From: Lentisphaerota bacterium
Lineage (GTDB): Bacteria; Verrucomicrobiota; Lentisphaeria; Victivallales; Victivallaceae
Reading direction: 5' to 3'
NCBI GenBank assembly: GCA_015061725.1
Contig: SUVX01000012.1
Coordinates: forward strand, 1-64,000
DNA length: 64,000 nt
Position 1 is the first letter of the stretch. Every line of letters starts with the position of its first letter. The notes beneath the pieces were generated by a model. It searched no databases and was not told the origin of the DNA. It worked only from the letters and a program-made list of their open reading frames with translations. The position numbers and the translations under genes were made by a program. Positions 1 through 8,325 of this stretch are shown piece by piece.

Positions 1-1
1 A

Positions 2-107
2 ATGTGCTTGCATGAGGAAAATGATGACTATTTTAAGAGCTATGATAGCGGCTGATCGGAAATACAGTCCGGAATTATTTTCAGGAAAAGTTCAAAAAAC
101 GGCTTGA
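2..107 (+). other. Left-edge stretch, possible 3' end of an upstream gene
   Basis: Two + frames are open from the window edge. One stops with TGA at 53-55 after an acidic tail ending YDSG. The other stops with TGA at 105-107 after a tail ending KVQKTA. Either could be the C-terminus of a gene starting outside the window, but neither can be assigned to a family. No clear terminator follows; the next sequence is the 66-bp tandem repeat. Confidence 0.25.
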
Positions 108-128
108 CTTTTAAGACACTATCACAGA

Positions 129-260
129 CAAATACTCTGCACAAAAATGATACCCCGCAACCCAATATCGCCCTGCGGCACAGCATACCATCAACAAATA
201 CCCTGCAAAAAAATAATACCCCGCAACCCAATACCGCTCTGCGGCACAGCATACCATCAA
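129..260. repeat. Two tandem copies of a 66-bp repeat
   Basis: Copy 1 is 129-194 and copy 2 is 195-260, each starting CAAATAC and ending ACCATCAA with only a few differences. A partial third copy begins at 261 (CAAATACTCCGC) and leads straight into the hairpin element. The unit carries ACCCCGCAACCCAATA and CTGCGGCACAGCATACC blocks. A diverged version of the last 40 bases of a unit plus the start of the next recurs at 22273-22312, so the repeat belongs to the left part of the hairpin element family. Reading frames across it give only repetitive peptides, so I treat it as non-coding. Confidence 0.85.
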
Positions 261-365
261 CAAATACTCCGCTTTTTTTGAAAAGAGTTGGGGGGCTCGG
301 GGGGAAGAGAAAAACTTTTTTTCTCGTGAAAAAAAGTTTTTCTCTTCCCCCCGACTCCCACACCC
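261..365 (+). repeat. Hairpin element copy 1 (abuts the end of the SIS gene)
   Basis: A 25-bp perfect inverted repeat lies at 299-323 and 328-352 (left arm begins GGGGGGAAGAGA, loop TCGT). It is preceded by the block CAAATACTCCGCTTTTTTTG at 261-280 and followed by CGACTCCCACACCC. The same order (CCGCTTT block, G-run, long stem, TCGT-like loop, C-run) occurs at 7024-7233, 20326-20534 and 22387-22489. The right end touches the stop codon of the leftward SIS-domain gene at 366. The T tracts lie next to the loop rather than after the stem, so this is not a standard intrinsic terminator, although a 25-bp stem could still act on transcription or mRNA ends. Confidence 0.85.
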
Positions 366-2000
366 TTAAAAACAACGCGGGAGTTTTTTGAGGACCATTT
401 GGACGGGGCTTTCGCGTTGGGAAAGGGGGAGTTTGAGTTGTTGTTCTTTGGCTTCAAAGAGCAGTTCGCAGGCGGATTGGTAGTCCATTTTTCCCAGTTC
501 GGAGATCAGGCGGACGGCGCGGTCGATAAGTTTTTTGTTGGTGGTATCCACGAAACTCATCCAGTTGCCGGAGACTCTGCCCATTTTGACCATGGTTCCG
601 GTTGAAAGGGTGTTGAAAAAGAGTTTAACTGCCAGATGGCGCATGAGCAGCAGGGGTGTTTCGGGGATATCAAAGGAGAAGACGACTTTGGCTCTGCCCG
701 GATAGGGGAAGGTGAGCTGTTCAAATTCCTGAGCGGCGATTTCATTTTCCCAGGCAACGAGAACGGCGGTGTCGGAGGGATTGCTGCAGCGGTCAAGATT
801 GATTTCACATCCGACATCAAACTGAAGCATGTCATCAAAGGATATCTGCGGCGGGTTGGCAATCATTTTTTCTGTACCGTTCATGGCAATATAGTCCTGA
901 GCGTTCCAGTTGAGACAGCGGGGAGCGCGTTTGAAGGACTTCTGCCAGATTTCATCGGCGGTATAACAGAGACTTTTTGCCAGAGCCCAGGGTTCGGGGG
1001 CGTCTTCATCATCAATCTTTTTGAAAGGAGTAAGCATGAAAGTCGGTGTCCGTTCAGCGGTATCAGTAAAGATATCCAGCAGATAACAGTCTGCGTAATA
1101 GGTGATTCTGCCGCCGGAGGAATAACAGGCGCTTTCAAGGTCAACGAAGTTGGCGATATTTTCAGCGGATTTATCCAACTCATCCAACAGATGGGCAAAT
1201 CCGGCGGCAAAATCGGGCAGGGGCAGTCCGCAGATGGAGCAGGCGAGCGTTTCAAGCATGCTTCCGGCAATGAGCTGCTCAGAGGTCGTCGCCTGCATGC
1301 GGGTGGAGCCTGCCAGAGCCATGGGACCGCAGGTCAAGTCAAGGACGGTGACGCGCGGATCAGTGATTGCGTTGCGGGAGCGTTCAAGTTTTTCTGCCAG
1401 AATATCTGCGGGATTGTTGAAAAGCAGAAAACCTCCGGCACCGCGTTCAACGGCTTCAGCGAGCGTTCCCAGAACAGAACTGGTTTCTCCGCCCTCGGTG
1501 ATGGCAATGAGCATATCTTTGTCAGTTACGGCAAGTTCTTCAACCTGTTTTCTGCCGAATTGCGGATAGTCTTCAAAAAATTCAACAGCACGGACAAGGG
1601 CATAATCTCCGCCTGTCATGATACTTGCGGCATTGTCGGCAAAGGGAGAAAGTTTTTCGATTCTTGAAGCGGCATCACGCCACATGGATTCCAGAAGAAT
1701 GGCAAGACGTCCGGTTGCGCCGCAGCCCGAAAAAATCATGCGTCCGCCGTTGGAAAGGGTTTCTTTTGCCGTGTTGACAAACTTTTCAAATTCCCGGGAC
1801 TTGAGAACTTTTTGAGCCATGACCAATACATCACGGTCGATGTCCTGAAGCGTTTTTACGCCTGCAACGGTTGACTGCCTGAAATTTTTTTCAAGATCAA
1901 CGGAACGGGGATGGGATTGTTCAGTGGGCAGAAATCCCAGATGAAACTGGGTTTCATTTTTTATAAAATCCGCCGCGGCGGCTTTGCTTGCAGTACTCAT
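366..2000 (-). CDS. Double-SIS-domain sugar-phosphate protein, MurQ/glucokinase-regulator-like
   Basis: A 544-residue protein. SIS domain 1 begins with SGCGATGRL at about 91-99, followed by AITEGGETSS near 166-175 and GSTRMQATTSEQ at about 231-242. A second SIS-like region follows and the protein ends with a LSTGTMVKMGRVSGNWM helix block typical of MurQ and the glucokinase regulatory protein (GKRP). MurQ (N-acetylmuramate-6-phosphate etherase) is normally about 300 residues with one SIS domain; the length and second domain resemble GKRP. The MurQ-type AVExxED acidic motif is kept at about 138-144, while the ECPPT segment is not. The role could be amino-sugar phosphate cleavage or sensing; the GH20 gene upstream in the same run favours amino sugars. 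The start has CAGGAG nine bases upstream. The last codons run into a hairpin element. Confidence 0.8.
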   Translation of the reverse strand: MSTASKAAAADFIKNETQFHLGFLPTEQSHPRSVDLEKNFRQSTVAGVKTLQDIDRDVLVMAQKVLKSREFEKFVNTAKETLSNGGRMIFSGCGATGRLAILLESMWRDAASRIEKLSPFADNAASIMTGGDYALVRAVEFFEDYPQFGRKQVEELAVTDKDMLIAITEGGETSSVLGTLAEAVERGAGGFLLFNNPADILAEKLERSRNAITDPRVTVLDLTCGPMALAGSTRMQATTSEQLIAGSMLETLACSICGLPLPDFAAGFAHLLDELDKSAENIANFVDLESACYSSGGRITYYADCYLLDIFTDTAERTPTFMLTPFKKIDDEDAPEPWALAKSLCYTADEIWQKSFKRAPRCLNWNAQDYIAMNGTEKMIANPPQISFDDMLQFDVGCEINLDRCSNPSDTAVLVAWENEIAAQEFEQLTFPYPGRAKVVFSFDIPETPLLLMRHLAVKLFFNTLSTGTMVKMGRVSGNWMSFVDTTNKKLIDRAVRLISELGKMDYQSACELLFEAKEQQLKLPLSQRESPVQMVLKKLPRCF

Positions 2001-2042
2001 AGATCAAAACTCCTGATAAAAACTTTTTTTAACATACACGGA

Positions 2043-4049
2043 TCAGCACTCTTTGTCAAGAGAGATTCTTGCAAAAGACAGGGGGGGGATGTGTCCGTTG
2101 CGGTATGCTCCGTTTGAAGTGCGGTATTTGAAGACGCGTTCCTGCCGGGTGTAATTGGCGGCAATCAATATCTTTTTCCCGTCGGCATCCTGCCAGAAAC
2201 TGTGCAGGACAGCAGGCTGTTTGCGGGTAATAATATTCATATCTTCTCTCAGGGTGAATATGCCCCGTTTCATGAATTTGACCGGGATGTATTCACACTC
2301 AAATCCTTCAGGAGAAAGAAGTCTTGCTCCGGCAAGGATTTCCCTGTTGGCATGGTAGAATTGCGCTGTTTTGAGGATAAAACTGTATTCATCGGCAAAT
2401 TCCGGATCTTCTGCGTGAGCAAGTTTCAAATTGCAGACACAGGGCTGGATACCCCAGATGATACAGCGTGCCAGTTCAATGAAGAACTGATGTTCAAACT
2501 GCCTGTGCCAGTCTTCTTCAAACTGCCATCTGTCTTTGTCAGGCCAACGGGGGTCCCAGGGCGGGATGCCGTCGGGAATGGCATAACTGCCGAAAATGGT
2601 CGTTCCGGATTCGTGATAAACGGCCTGAAAAGCCGGTACTGCTTCCATCTCTTCTGAACCGTAACAGCGTTCAAGACTGCTGTCAAGCATAATGAAGGAC
2701 TCAAACAAATCAATCATCTCACTTGCGTATTCTGTGGAAAGGATCAAATCCGGATGACGGCGGCGGATTTCCTGCACATAGGCATAATATCCCTCTTTCT
2801 GATAAGTGCCTCCGCCCGGGGCGTGACGGTGCGCTTTATTGCGGCAGGGTGAAAAGGCGTAACTGCCGATCATATCAAGATAAAGCGCGGGCAATCCGCT
2901 GTCGGCAAGTTTATCTGCAAGAAACTGCATTTTTTTGTGATATCCCGGCGCTTCTCCGCACATGATCGCCAGACGGTGACGGGTGTAGGGATTGAACATC
3001 ATTGCCGTCGGAGAGTTGTCGCGGTTGATTTGCAGACAATCTCTGCCGTTATTGTGTTCAAAACTTGCGGTGTCTATATCCCATGTCATGCCGTTGGTGT
3101 AGACTTGAACAAAGATGTTCTGTTCATTCAGATATCTGATATTTTCTTTGAAAGTTTCTTCGCCGTTACGGGGCGGCCAGAAATCCGGATAATCCGTGTC
3201 ATAGGGATTGCTGTGCCACCAGTACCAGTCAAGGGCAATGGGAACACCGGTATCTTTGCGCAGTCTTTCTGCGGGCGGAATGACCTCTTCAGGAGTGCCG
3301 CGGTTCCAGACCCACATGGCTGTATCGTACAACTGCTCTCTGACCGGCAGACAGTTGATGTACCAATCCTGTTTTAAAGCCCAGGATCTGTAAATTTGTG
3401 CCGCTTCATACCAGAAACCCTCAAATCTGCCGAATGTGCAGCAGTAGGGCAGGGTAAATTCAGAAGTGTTTTCAGTCAGCAATGGAACATAAAAGACCGG
3501 ACTGTGGGTGAATATACCGTCTGAATACTGATAGTCATATTGTTTGATGAAGTGCTGACTGTCGCGGCAGTCCAGATAGAATCCGTAATTTTTTCCGGCG
3601 GGAAAGATGGCGGTCCACTGCATTGAGGCATAAAAACTGCGTTTTGCTTTGATTTTTGCGTAACGCATGGTAACCAGTTCTCCGAGATTATCCGGTTTGA
3701 GAAAACGGCTGTCTTCATCAAGTGTTGCAGACAGGGCGGGAAAGCGGATTTCTTCAACGGCAAGGTTTGAAGAGTTGTTCCGCCAGGAGAGTTTTCCGGA
3801 ATAAAGTTGTGTATCGTCATCTTTTTTCCAGATAACTTCAACCTGAAAATCTTTACCCATTTGCGGATGTCCCTGCCAGACGGCACGGATATTTTCCGAT
3901 TTTTCAAGATGAAAAGAGGTCATGTTTTCAGGCAAGATCAACAAGAGTTTTTCATCCAAAGAGGCGGCAGCCGCAAGACACCAGGATACTTCAATGCCGT
4001 GATAAACGGCAATGCCCTGCTGAGAAAATGTCATATCTTCAAACATCAT
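2043..4049 (-). CDS. DUF6259-type glycoside-hydrolase-like protein
   Basis: A 668-residue protein with no signal peptide, so probably cytoplasmic. An N-terminal beta-rich half is followed by a TIM-barrel-like half with aromatic and acidic motifs: ALDWYWWHSNPYDTDYPDFW around 270-290, LYLDMIG near 400 and LSTEYASEM near 450. The order resembles DUF6259 proteins, which look like GH-clan enzymes but lack a defined substrate. The start ATG lies one base after the TGA of the upstream GH20 gene (TGA-A-ATG), so translation is probably coupled. It likely processes oligosaccharides released by the GH20 enzyme; the substrate is unknown. Confidence 0.6.
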   Translation of the reverse strand: MMFEDMTFSQQGIAVYHGIEVSWCLAAAASLDEKLLLILPENMTSFHLEKSENIRAVWQGHPQMGKDFQVEVIWKKDDDTQLYSGKLSWRNNSSNLAVEEIRFPALSATLDEDSRFLKPDNLGELVTMRYAKIKAKRSFYASMQWTAIFPAGKNYGFYLDCRDSQHFIKQYDYQYSDGIFTHSPVFYVPLLTENTSEFTLPYCCTFGRFEGFWYEAAQIYRSWALKQDWYINCLPVREQLYDTAMWVWNRGTPEEVIPPAERLRKDTGVPIALDWYWWHSNPYDTDYPDFWPPRNGEETFKENIRYLNEQNIFVQVYTNGMTWDIDTASFEHNNGRDCLQINRDNSPTAMMFNPYTRHRLAIMCGEAPGYHKKMQFLADKLADSGLPALYLDMIGSYAFSPCRNKAHRHAPGGGTYQKEGYYAYVQEIRRRHPDLILSTEYASEMIDLFESFIMLDSSLERCYGSEEMEAVPAFQAVYHESGTTIFGSYAIPDGIPPWDPRWPDKDRWQFEEDWHRQFEHQFFIELARCIIWGIQPCVCNLKLAHAEDPEFADEYSFILKTAQFYHANREILAGARLLSPEGFECEYIPVKFMKRGIFTLREDMNIITRKQPAVLHSFWQDADGKKILIAANYTRQERVFKYRTSNGAYRNGHIPPLSFARISLDKEC

Positions 4050-4050
4050 T

Positions 4051-6405
4051 TCACCTCTTTACGTCAAAGGCGGTCACGCCGAGAACACTTGCGCCGCACT
4101 CAAGCGCAGAAGTTGCTGCCTGAACGGATACTCTTGAAATCTTTTCTCTGCCGCCGGTGTTGAACTCCACCGCCAGAACGGGGAAGAGTTTTCCCTGCAT
4201 GGCAAAGGGCAGATAAGTGTTGAAGACAGGTCGTTTCAGCAAAGTATTCGGAGCCGCGATAAAATCGTTTCCGTTGATGATCATTTCCCGCTTTTTGCCA
4301 TTGTTCAAAAAGAAGGTGACTTTGAGCAGTCTTGCCGGTTCCGCAGGTGCCGCCGCAGTCAGCCAGAGGACGGCATTGCTGCGGGGTGTTTTGAGTTTTC
4401 CGGAAATAACATTTTTTGTCATGGCTCTTGAACTGCGCCGGGCAAGGAATAATTGATCGCCTTTCTGCAATCTCTGATAAAAGGTGTTGCTGCGGAAAAA
4501 GAAACAGGGTTGCGCTTCGTTCCATGAAACCACCATGCCGCCGCGGGGAATCGTCATATTGCCTTTTTCATCGCCGCTTCTGCCGTAACAGTTTCCCGAA
4601 AGTTCAAGGATCCTGCCGTTTTTATCCACAGAAAACTCCACGCCGCGATTGTTGGTATTGGTGCTTTTGCCGAAAGCGGAAGTGTAAAAAACAGTTTTCT
4701 GTCTGTTTCTTTCTTCATTGACACCTGACTTTGCCCCCGGTACTCTCTGAACAAAGCTGTTTGAAGTATACAAAACGCAGTTTTTAAGTTTTCCCTCTTT
4801 ATGGAGCTGCGCCACGCTGTCAAGGGGATACGTTTTAAGTTTTTTTATTTTTCCGAAACTCCGTGCGGCGGAAAAATCAAGTTTCAAGCCGTATGAACGG
4901 GCAACAGAACCCTTGAAATGTTTTTCAAGCTGCTTTTTTTGTTTCTCAAAAAGCGGAATGCCGCCGGTCAGGGGAACTTGCTCCATTGCTTGGGGATGGA
5001 CATGGGTCATTCTGCCGTAAAATAACAGATTGTTCAAGTCGTTGAAGTCGTCCTGAGTGAGTTTTGAGTTGACATTCCATGAAAACTCCGAACCGTGGAC
5101 AAATTCATTTTTTGCCGGAATTGCCGACCAGTGGGTCGTGAACAGCGGCGCCTGATGCTTATTGCCCAGACGGTACAATGCCCCCAGACAGTGTTCTCCG
5201 TACCATCCGGTGAACCAGATGGAAAGTCCCGCCTTTTTCAAATCTTTGACAAAGGGGTAATCATACGCGTGAAAATAATTCCAGTAACCGGCAATGACAT
5301 CTTTATCAAATTTTTGCAGCATATCCATTGCGCCTTTGGGACCGTTGAGCGTTTCAACGGGCCATTTGTATCTGCCGCCGGGACCGAGCATGTCATGATA
5401 AATCATGGTTTTCAGTCCTTTCTTTTTCAGATGGCGGTTGACTTTGTTGACGTATTCCGGATAATATTCTTCACACTTTTTACCGCTTCTTTTTTCAATT
5501 TCTTTCATCACTTTGTGAAACTCATCTGTGCCGATGCCGAAGTATTCCGCACCGGGGAAAAGAGCCGCAAGTTCATCAATATAGCGGAAAAAGAGTTTGT
5601 CAAATGCCGGATTTGTCACATCAATTCCAATGACTTTTTTACCCGTTTTATCATAAATAGGGCAGATGCAGGGAGCCGCTGAAGCGTGTCCGATGGAGTT
5701 GATCAAAGGACCGCATTTCATACCCCTGTCGTGAACTCTTTTGACCAGTTGACGGATCTCTTCTTTGCTCCAAACCGGACCGTAAGGATTGATTTCGGGG
5801 TGTCCGTCAAGTTTCATACTGCCGCCGATCATAAGCATGACATGATTGAACTGCATTTCCGCAGCACGGTCGATCAGAAAAAATGCCGTTTCAAGCATTT
5901 GTTTTTTGGGTGTATGGGCATAGACCTGACGCAGATTGATTTGAAAAATACGTTCTTTGTTGTCAGGATGATCTTTTATGCTCAACTCCGGCAGAATGAT
6001 TTTATTGTCTTCAATTCGTACAGCCTGTGTTGCTGTCAACGAAAGAAAGCGTGAAATACCTCTGAAAAGCCCATCAAGTGTTCCGGCGGATATCCGGATA
6101 TACCGCGGCGTGATATCCAGTTCGTAATACTCGTTTGATTTGTTTTTGAAGTCTGATTTTGTCAAAATGATTTCAAAACTTTTCCTGTTGCTTTTTTTCC
6201 ATCCCAGACGGGCATACAAGGTGTCGGTAAAAAGTTTTTCCTGTGCCGGAGACAGGATCTTTCCGTTTGTGCGGAGTGTGAAACAGGGATCTTTAACAGT
6301 AAAATAACCGCTTGATTTGAGTTTTTTGGGTGTCGGCAGCAAGCGGAGTTCCGTTGCCGATACACTTGAAAAGGCAAGAAAGAGGAGCAGAATATATTTC
6401 AACAT
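4051..6405 (-). CDS. Secreted GH20 beta-N-acetylhexosaminidase-like protein
   Basis: A protein of about 784 residues with an N-terminal signal peptide (MLKYILLLFLAFSSVSA). An N-terminal GH20b-type domain (to about 150) precedes the catalytic barrel. The Asp-Glu pair of family 20 appears in GIGTDEF at about 294-295, where the Glu is the expected acid/base for substrate-assisted removal of terminal GlcNAc or GalNAc. After about residue 530 the C-terminal part is beta-rich with no recognised family. The start is placed at the ATG (6405) rather than the TTG one codon upstream, because AAGGGA lies eight bases before it and overlaps the TAA of the preceding pseudopilin. Likely targets are mucin or other host glycans. 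Confidence 0.8.
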   Translation of the reverse strand: MLKYILLLFLAFSSVSATELRLLPTPKKLKSSGYFTVKDPCFTLRTNGKILSPAQEKLFTDTLYARLGWKKSNRKSFEIILTKSDFKNKSNEYYELDITPRYIRISAGTLDGLFRGISRFLSLTATQAVRIEDNKIILPELSIKDHPDNKERIFQINLRQVYAHTPKKQMLETAFFLIDRAAEMQFNHVMLMIGGSMKLDGHPEINPYGPVWSKEEIRQLVKRVHDRGMKCGPLINSIGHASAAPCICPIYDKTGKKVIGIDVTNPAFDKLFFRYIDELAALFPGAEYFGIGTDEFHKVMKEIEKRSGKKCEEYYPEYVNKVNRHLKKKGLKTMIYHDMLGPGGRYKWPVETLNGPKGAMDMLQKFDKDVIAGYWNYFHAYDYPFVKDLKKAGLSIWFTGWYGEHCLGALYRLGNKHQAPLFTTHWSAIPAKNEFVHGSEFSWNVNSKLTQDDFNDLNNLLFYGRMTHVHPQAMEQVPLTGGIPLFEKQKKQLEKHFKGSVARSYGLKLDFSAARSFGKIKKLKTYPLDSVAQLHKEGKLKNCVLYTSNSFVQRVPGAKSGVNEERNRQKTVFYTSAFGKSTNTNNRGVEFSVDKNGRILELSGNCYGRSGDEKGNMTIPRGGMVVSWNEAQPCFFFRSNTFYQRLQKGDQLFLARRSSRAMTKNVISGKLKTPRSNAVLWLTAAAPAEPARLLKVTFFLNNGKKREMIINGNDFIAAPNTLLKRPVFNTYLPFAMQGKLFPVLAVEFNTGGREKISRVSVQAATSALECGASVLGVTAFDVKR

Positions 6406-6417
6406 CAAAAAAGTCCC

Positions 6418-7269
6418 TTATGGTCTTGCGTTGTAATTTGCGGAACGGAATTCCTTGTTGAAATCCGTCCAGCGGTCCTGATGTTCATCGCCTGTGTGTC
6501 CGTCAAAGTACAGTACGTTGCATCTGGAGTTGTGCCGGTACCCCATCTGTATTTTGGTCGTTTCCCAGCCGTTGATGGACCAGTCCGTTTGTTTGTCGCT
6601 TGCATCAAGTGCAATGGGAAGTTTGGACGGACGGTGGATCTGTACCGGAGACTCTTTGCACAAATCATCCGCTGTGGTATAATTGCGTTTGACGGTTGCC
6701 AGAAGTTTGTCGGATTCAGAAACACCGCTTTGCAGTTGGTAGTTGCTGCCGGGACAGAACCACTGTTTTTCTTTTTCTTTTGGCAGATCGGTACTGCCGT
6801 TCAGACAGTAAACCCAACTGCTGGAATTTGTCGCCAGACGGTAGGTGTTCGGGAAAACCCTGTATGAAGATATATACATCTGAAATGACAGATTGATATT
6901 TTTCAAATTGCTGAGGCAGTTGGCTGATTTGCCCTTTTCCCGTGCCTGCTGCAGCGCCGGCATGAGCATTGCTGCAAGAATGGCGATGATGGCAATCACG
7001 ACCAGCAACTCTATGAGAGTAAAGGGGGAGAGATTGGGGGACAGCGAAAACTTTCTTTTCACGAGAAAAGAAGGTTTTCGCTTTCCCCCAAACCCCCTTT
7101 CACTTTCAAAGAAAAGCGGGGTATTTTGTTGTTGGGCGAAACCAACCGTATTCTGCGGTGCCTGACTCCGTACCCTTCCGTACTTATCCGTACTCATCCG
7201 TACAAACGCGCCGCCCGCAGAAAACAGTGTGCCGTGGTAATTCCAAACCGCAGAAAATAGACTTTTCAT
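6418..7269 (-). CDS. Prepilin-type pseudopilin, H-X9-DG family, with hairpin element in its leader
   Basis: The conserved prepilin core starts at the FTLIELLVV codons (7023 downward). It is followed by [14 protein letters not shown] helix residues and a C-terminal [14 protein letters not shown], which fits H-X9-DG exactly. The leader before the core is about 82 residues from the ATG at 7269, against the usual 5-30, and most of it is encoded by hairpin element copy A (7024-7233). Alternative starts are the TTG at 7308 and an internal GTG at 7062 inside the hairpin, which would give a short basic KRKFSLSP leader but has no visible ribosome site. The GH20 gene follows 12 bases downstream. It probably forms part of a membrane-anchored pseudopilus-like structure. 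Confidence 0.85.
   Translation of the reverse strand: MKSLFSAVWNYHGTLFSAGGAFVRMSTDKYGRVRSQAPQNTVGFAQQQNTPLFFESERGFGGKRKPSFLVKRKFSLSPNLSPFTLIELLVVIAIIAILAAMLMPALQQAREKGKSANCLSNLKNINLSFQMYISSYRVFPNTYRLATNSSSWVYCLNGSTDLPKEKEKQWFCPGSNYQLQSGVSESDKLLATVKRNYTTADDLCKESPVQIHRPSKLPIALDASDKQTDWSINGWETTKIQMGYRHNSRCNVLYFDGHTGDEHQDRWTDFNKEFRSANYNARP
7024..7233 (-). repeat. Hairpin element copy A, inside a pseudopilin gene
   Basis: In pseudopilin sense the order is TACGGATRAG-type 10-bp repeats (about 7160-7205), a CAACAAAATACCCCGC block, a G-run, then a stem of 17 bp with one wobble (arms 7044-7060 and 7065-7081) and C-runs reaching the F codon of FTLIELL. The loop is TCGT on the minus strand. G5 and C5 runs (7036-7040, 7085-7089) extend the pairing. 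Its frame is open throughout, so it is translated as part of the leader or skipped by an internal start. Confidence 0.85.
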
Positions 7270-7335
7270 AAGTTTTCTTTGCTCCGTTAAAATATTTATT
7301 TCTGTCAAAACATTTATGGTTTGTTATTTGTACTT

Positions 7336-7364
7336 AATATACAGCCTGACAGACTTGAAAACAA
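7336..7364 (-). promoter_or_regulatory. Predicted sigma70-type promoter of the pseudopilin-GH20-DUF6259-SIS operon
   Basis: On the minus strand TTGTTT (7364-7359) and TATATT (7341-7336) are separated by 17 bases in the divergent gap to the AraC gene. The -10 matches well and the -35 is moderate. The 5' leader before the ATG at 7269 would be about 60 bases. Confidence 0.5.
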
Positions 7365-7426
7365 TTTTTACAGAGATTATATTATATATAAAACGGACAA
7401 TTATCATATATATTTTGACAGGAAAA

Positions 7427-8311
7427 ATGAAAAAATCAGATGGTATCCCACTGAAAAAGCCCGGGCGTTTTTTCTCTTCTGCCGCTGCGGATGTGATGGT
7501 GGAGCAGCGGGCGCTCGGGGGTAATGTTATTCTGCCTTATCCGCTTTATCCGCACGCTGTTGAATTTGCCCGCAGGACAACAAGTCACTGGTTCAGGACG
7601 GAATACGGTGTGCATCTGATGATAATATATATTCCGGAGGGAAAGATCCGTTACCGTTATGAGAACCGTTCTGTGATTCTTGAAAAAAATAAAGTGCTTG
7701 TCATTCCGCCGGGAAAAGCCTTCCGCTTTGAAACCGTTGAGGGATGTGTTTACCGGAAAAATGTTCTTTTTGTCAATGGTATCAATCTGCCTTCTGTCGC
7801 TGATACCCTGGGGTTTGACAGGATATCTCTGCTGAAATTACCGGATTTAACTGTGCCGGAAGATATTTTTCATGCCATTTATGAATCAATGGAACAAAAT
7901 ACCGGCGATCTGCCGTTTCTGACGGGGAAAACGCTGGAGCTTCTTCAGTATCTTTCAGGATTTGTTGAACAGCAGGAAAGTTCTCCTCTGCTTTTCAAAC
8001 TCATCCAAAGTTATATCGGCAACAATTTTTCCCGCGAATTTGAATTGAGAACGCTGGCGGAGGAATTCCGAGTAAGCGAAAGAACGATCAACCGTTTGTT
8101 TCATAAACATCTCGGCGTAACTCCGGCACAGTATCGCCGTGAGTGCCGCTTTAATGCCGCGTGTGAACTGCTGAGACAGAATGATCTTTCGATCAAAGAA
8201 ATCGCAGACCATCTCGGGTACTGCAATCAGTTTCATTTCTCAAAAGAATTTACCCGTCTGGCGGGAGTTGCCCCCCGCCTCTGGCGCAGAAAACAGAGCC
8301 AGGGCGAGTGA
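7427..8311 (+). CDS. AraC-family transcriptional regulator
   Basis: A protein of 294 residues. The N-terminal cupin-like sensor half includes LEKNKVLVIPPGKAFRFE. The C-terminal double helix-turn-helix (about the last 90 residues) contains LAEEFRVSERTINRLFHKHLG and the family signature IKEIADHLGYCNQFHFSKEF. The ATG at 7427 is preferred over an upstream in-frame start at 7316 because AGGAAAA sits just before it and the extra residues are AT-rich and unlike the family. It is divergent from the pseudopilin-GH20 operon and is its likely regulator, responding to a sugar; the ligand is unknown. Confidence 0.88.
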   Translation: MKKSDGIPLKKPGRFFSSAAADVMVEQRALGGNVILPYPLYPHAVEFARRTTSHWFRTEYGVHLMIIYIPEGKIRYRYENRSVILEKNKVLVIPPGKAFRFETVEGCVYRKNVLFVNGINLPSVADTLGFDRISLLKLPDLTVPEDIFHAIYESMEQNTGDLPFLTGKTLELLQYLSGFVEQQESSPLLFKLIQSYIGNNFSREFELRTLAEEFRVSERTINRLFHKHLGVTPAQYRRECRFNAACELLRQNDLSIKEIADHLGYCNQFHFSKEFTRLAGVAPRLWRRKQSQGE

Positions 8312-8325
8312 AATATTTTCAGGCG

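Noticed and set aside
129..280. Possible CRISPR array
   Set aside because: The 66-bp units are contiguous with no spacers and only two full copies.
299..352. Hairpin copy 1 as a simple intrinsic terminator
   Set aside because: The T tracts lie at the loop, the stem is followed by C-rich sequence in both directions, and the same structure occurs inside coding sequence elsewhere.
40..391. Short frames over the left-end repeats (111 and 95 codons)
   Set aside because: Translations are repetitive products of the tandem repeat and hairpin, without a ribosome site or family similarity.
636..1667. 343-codon plus frame opposite the SIS-domain gene
   Set aside because: Antisense of a gene with recognisable SIS motifs.
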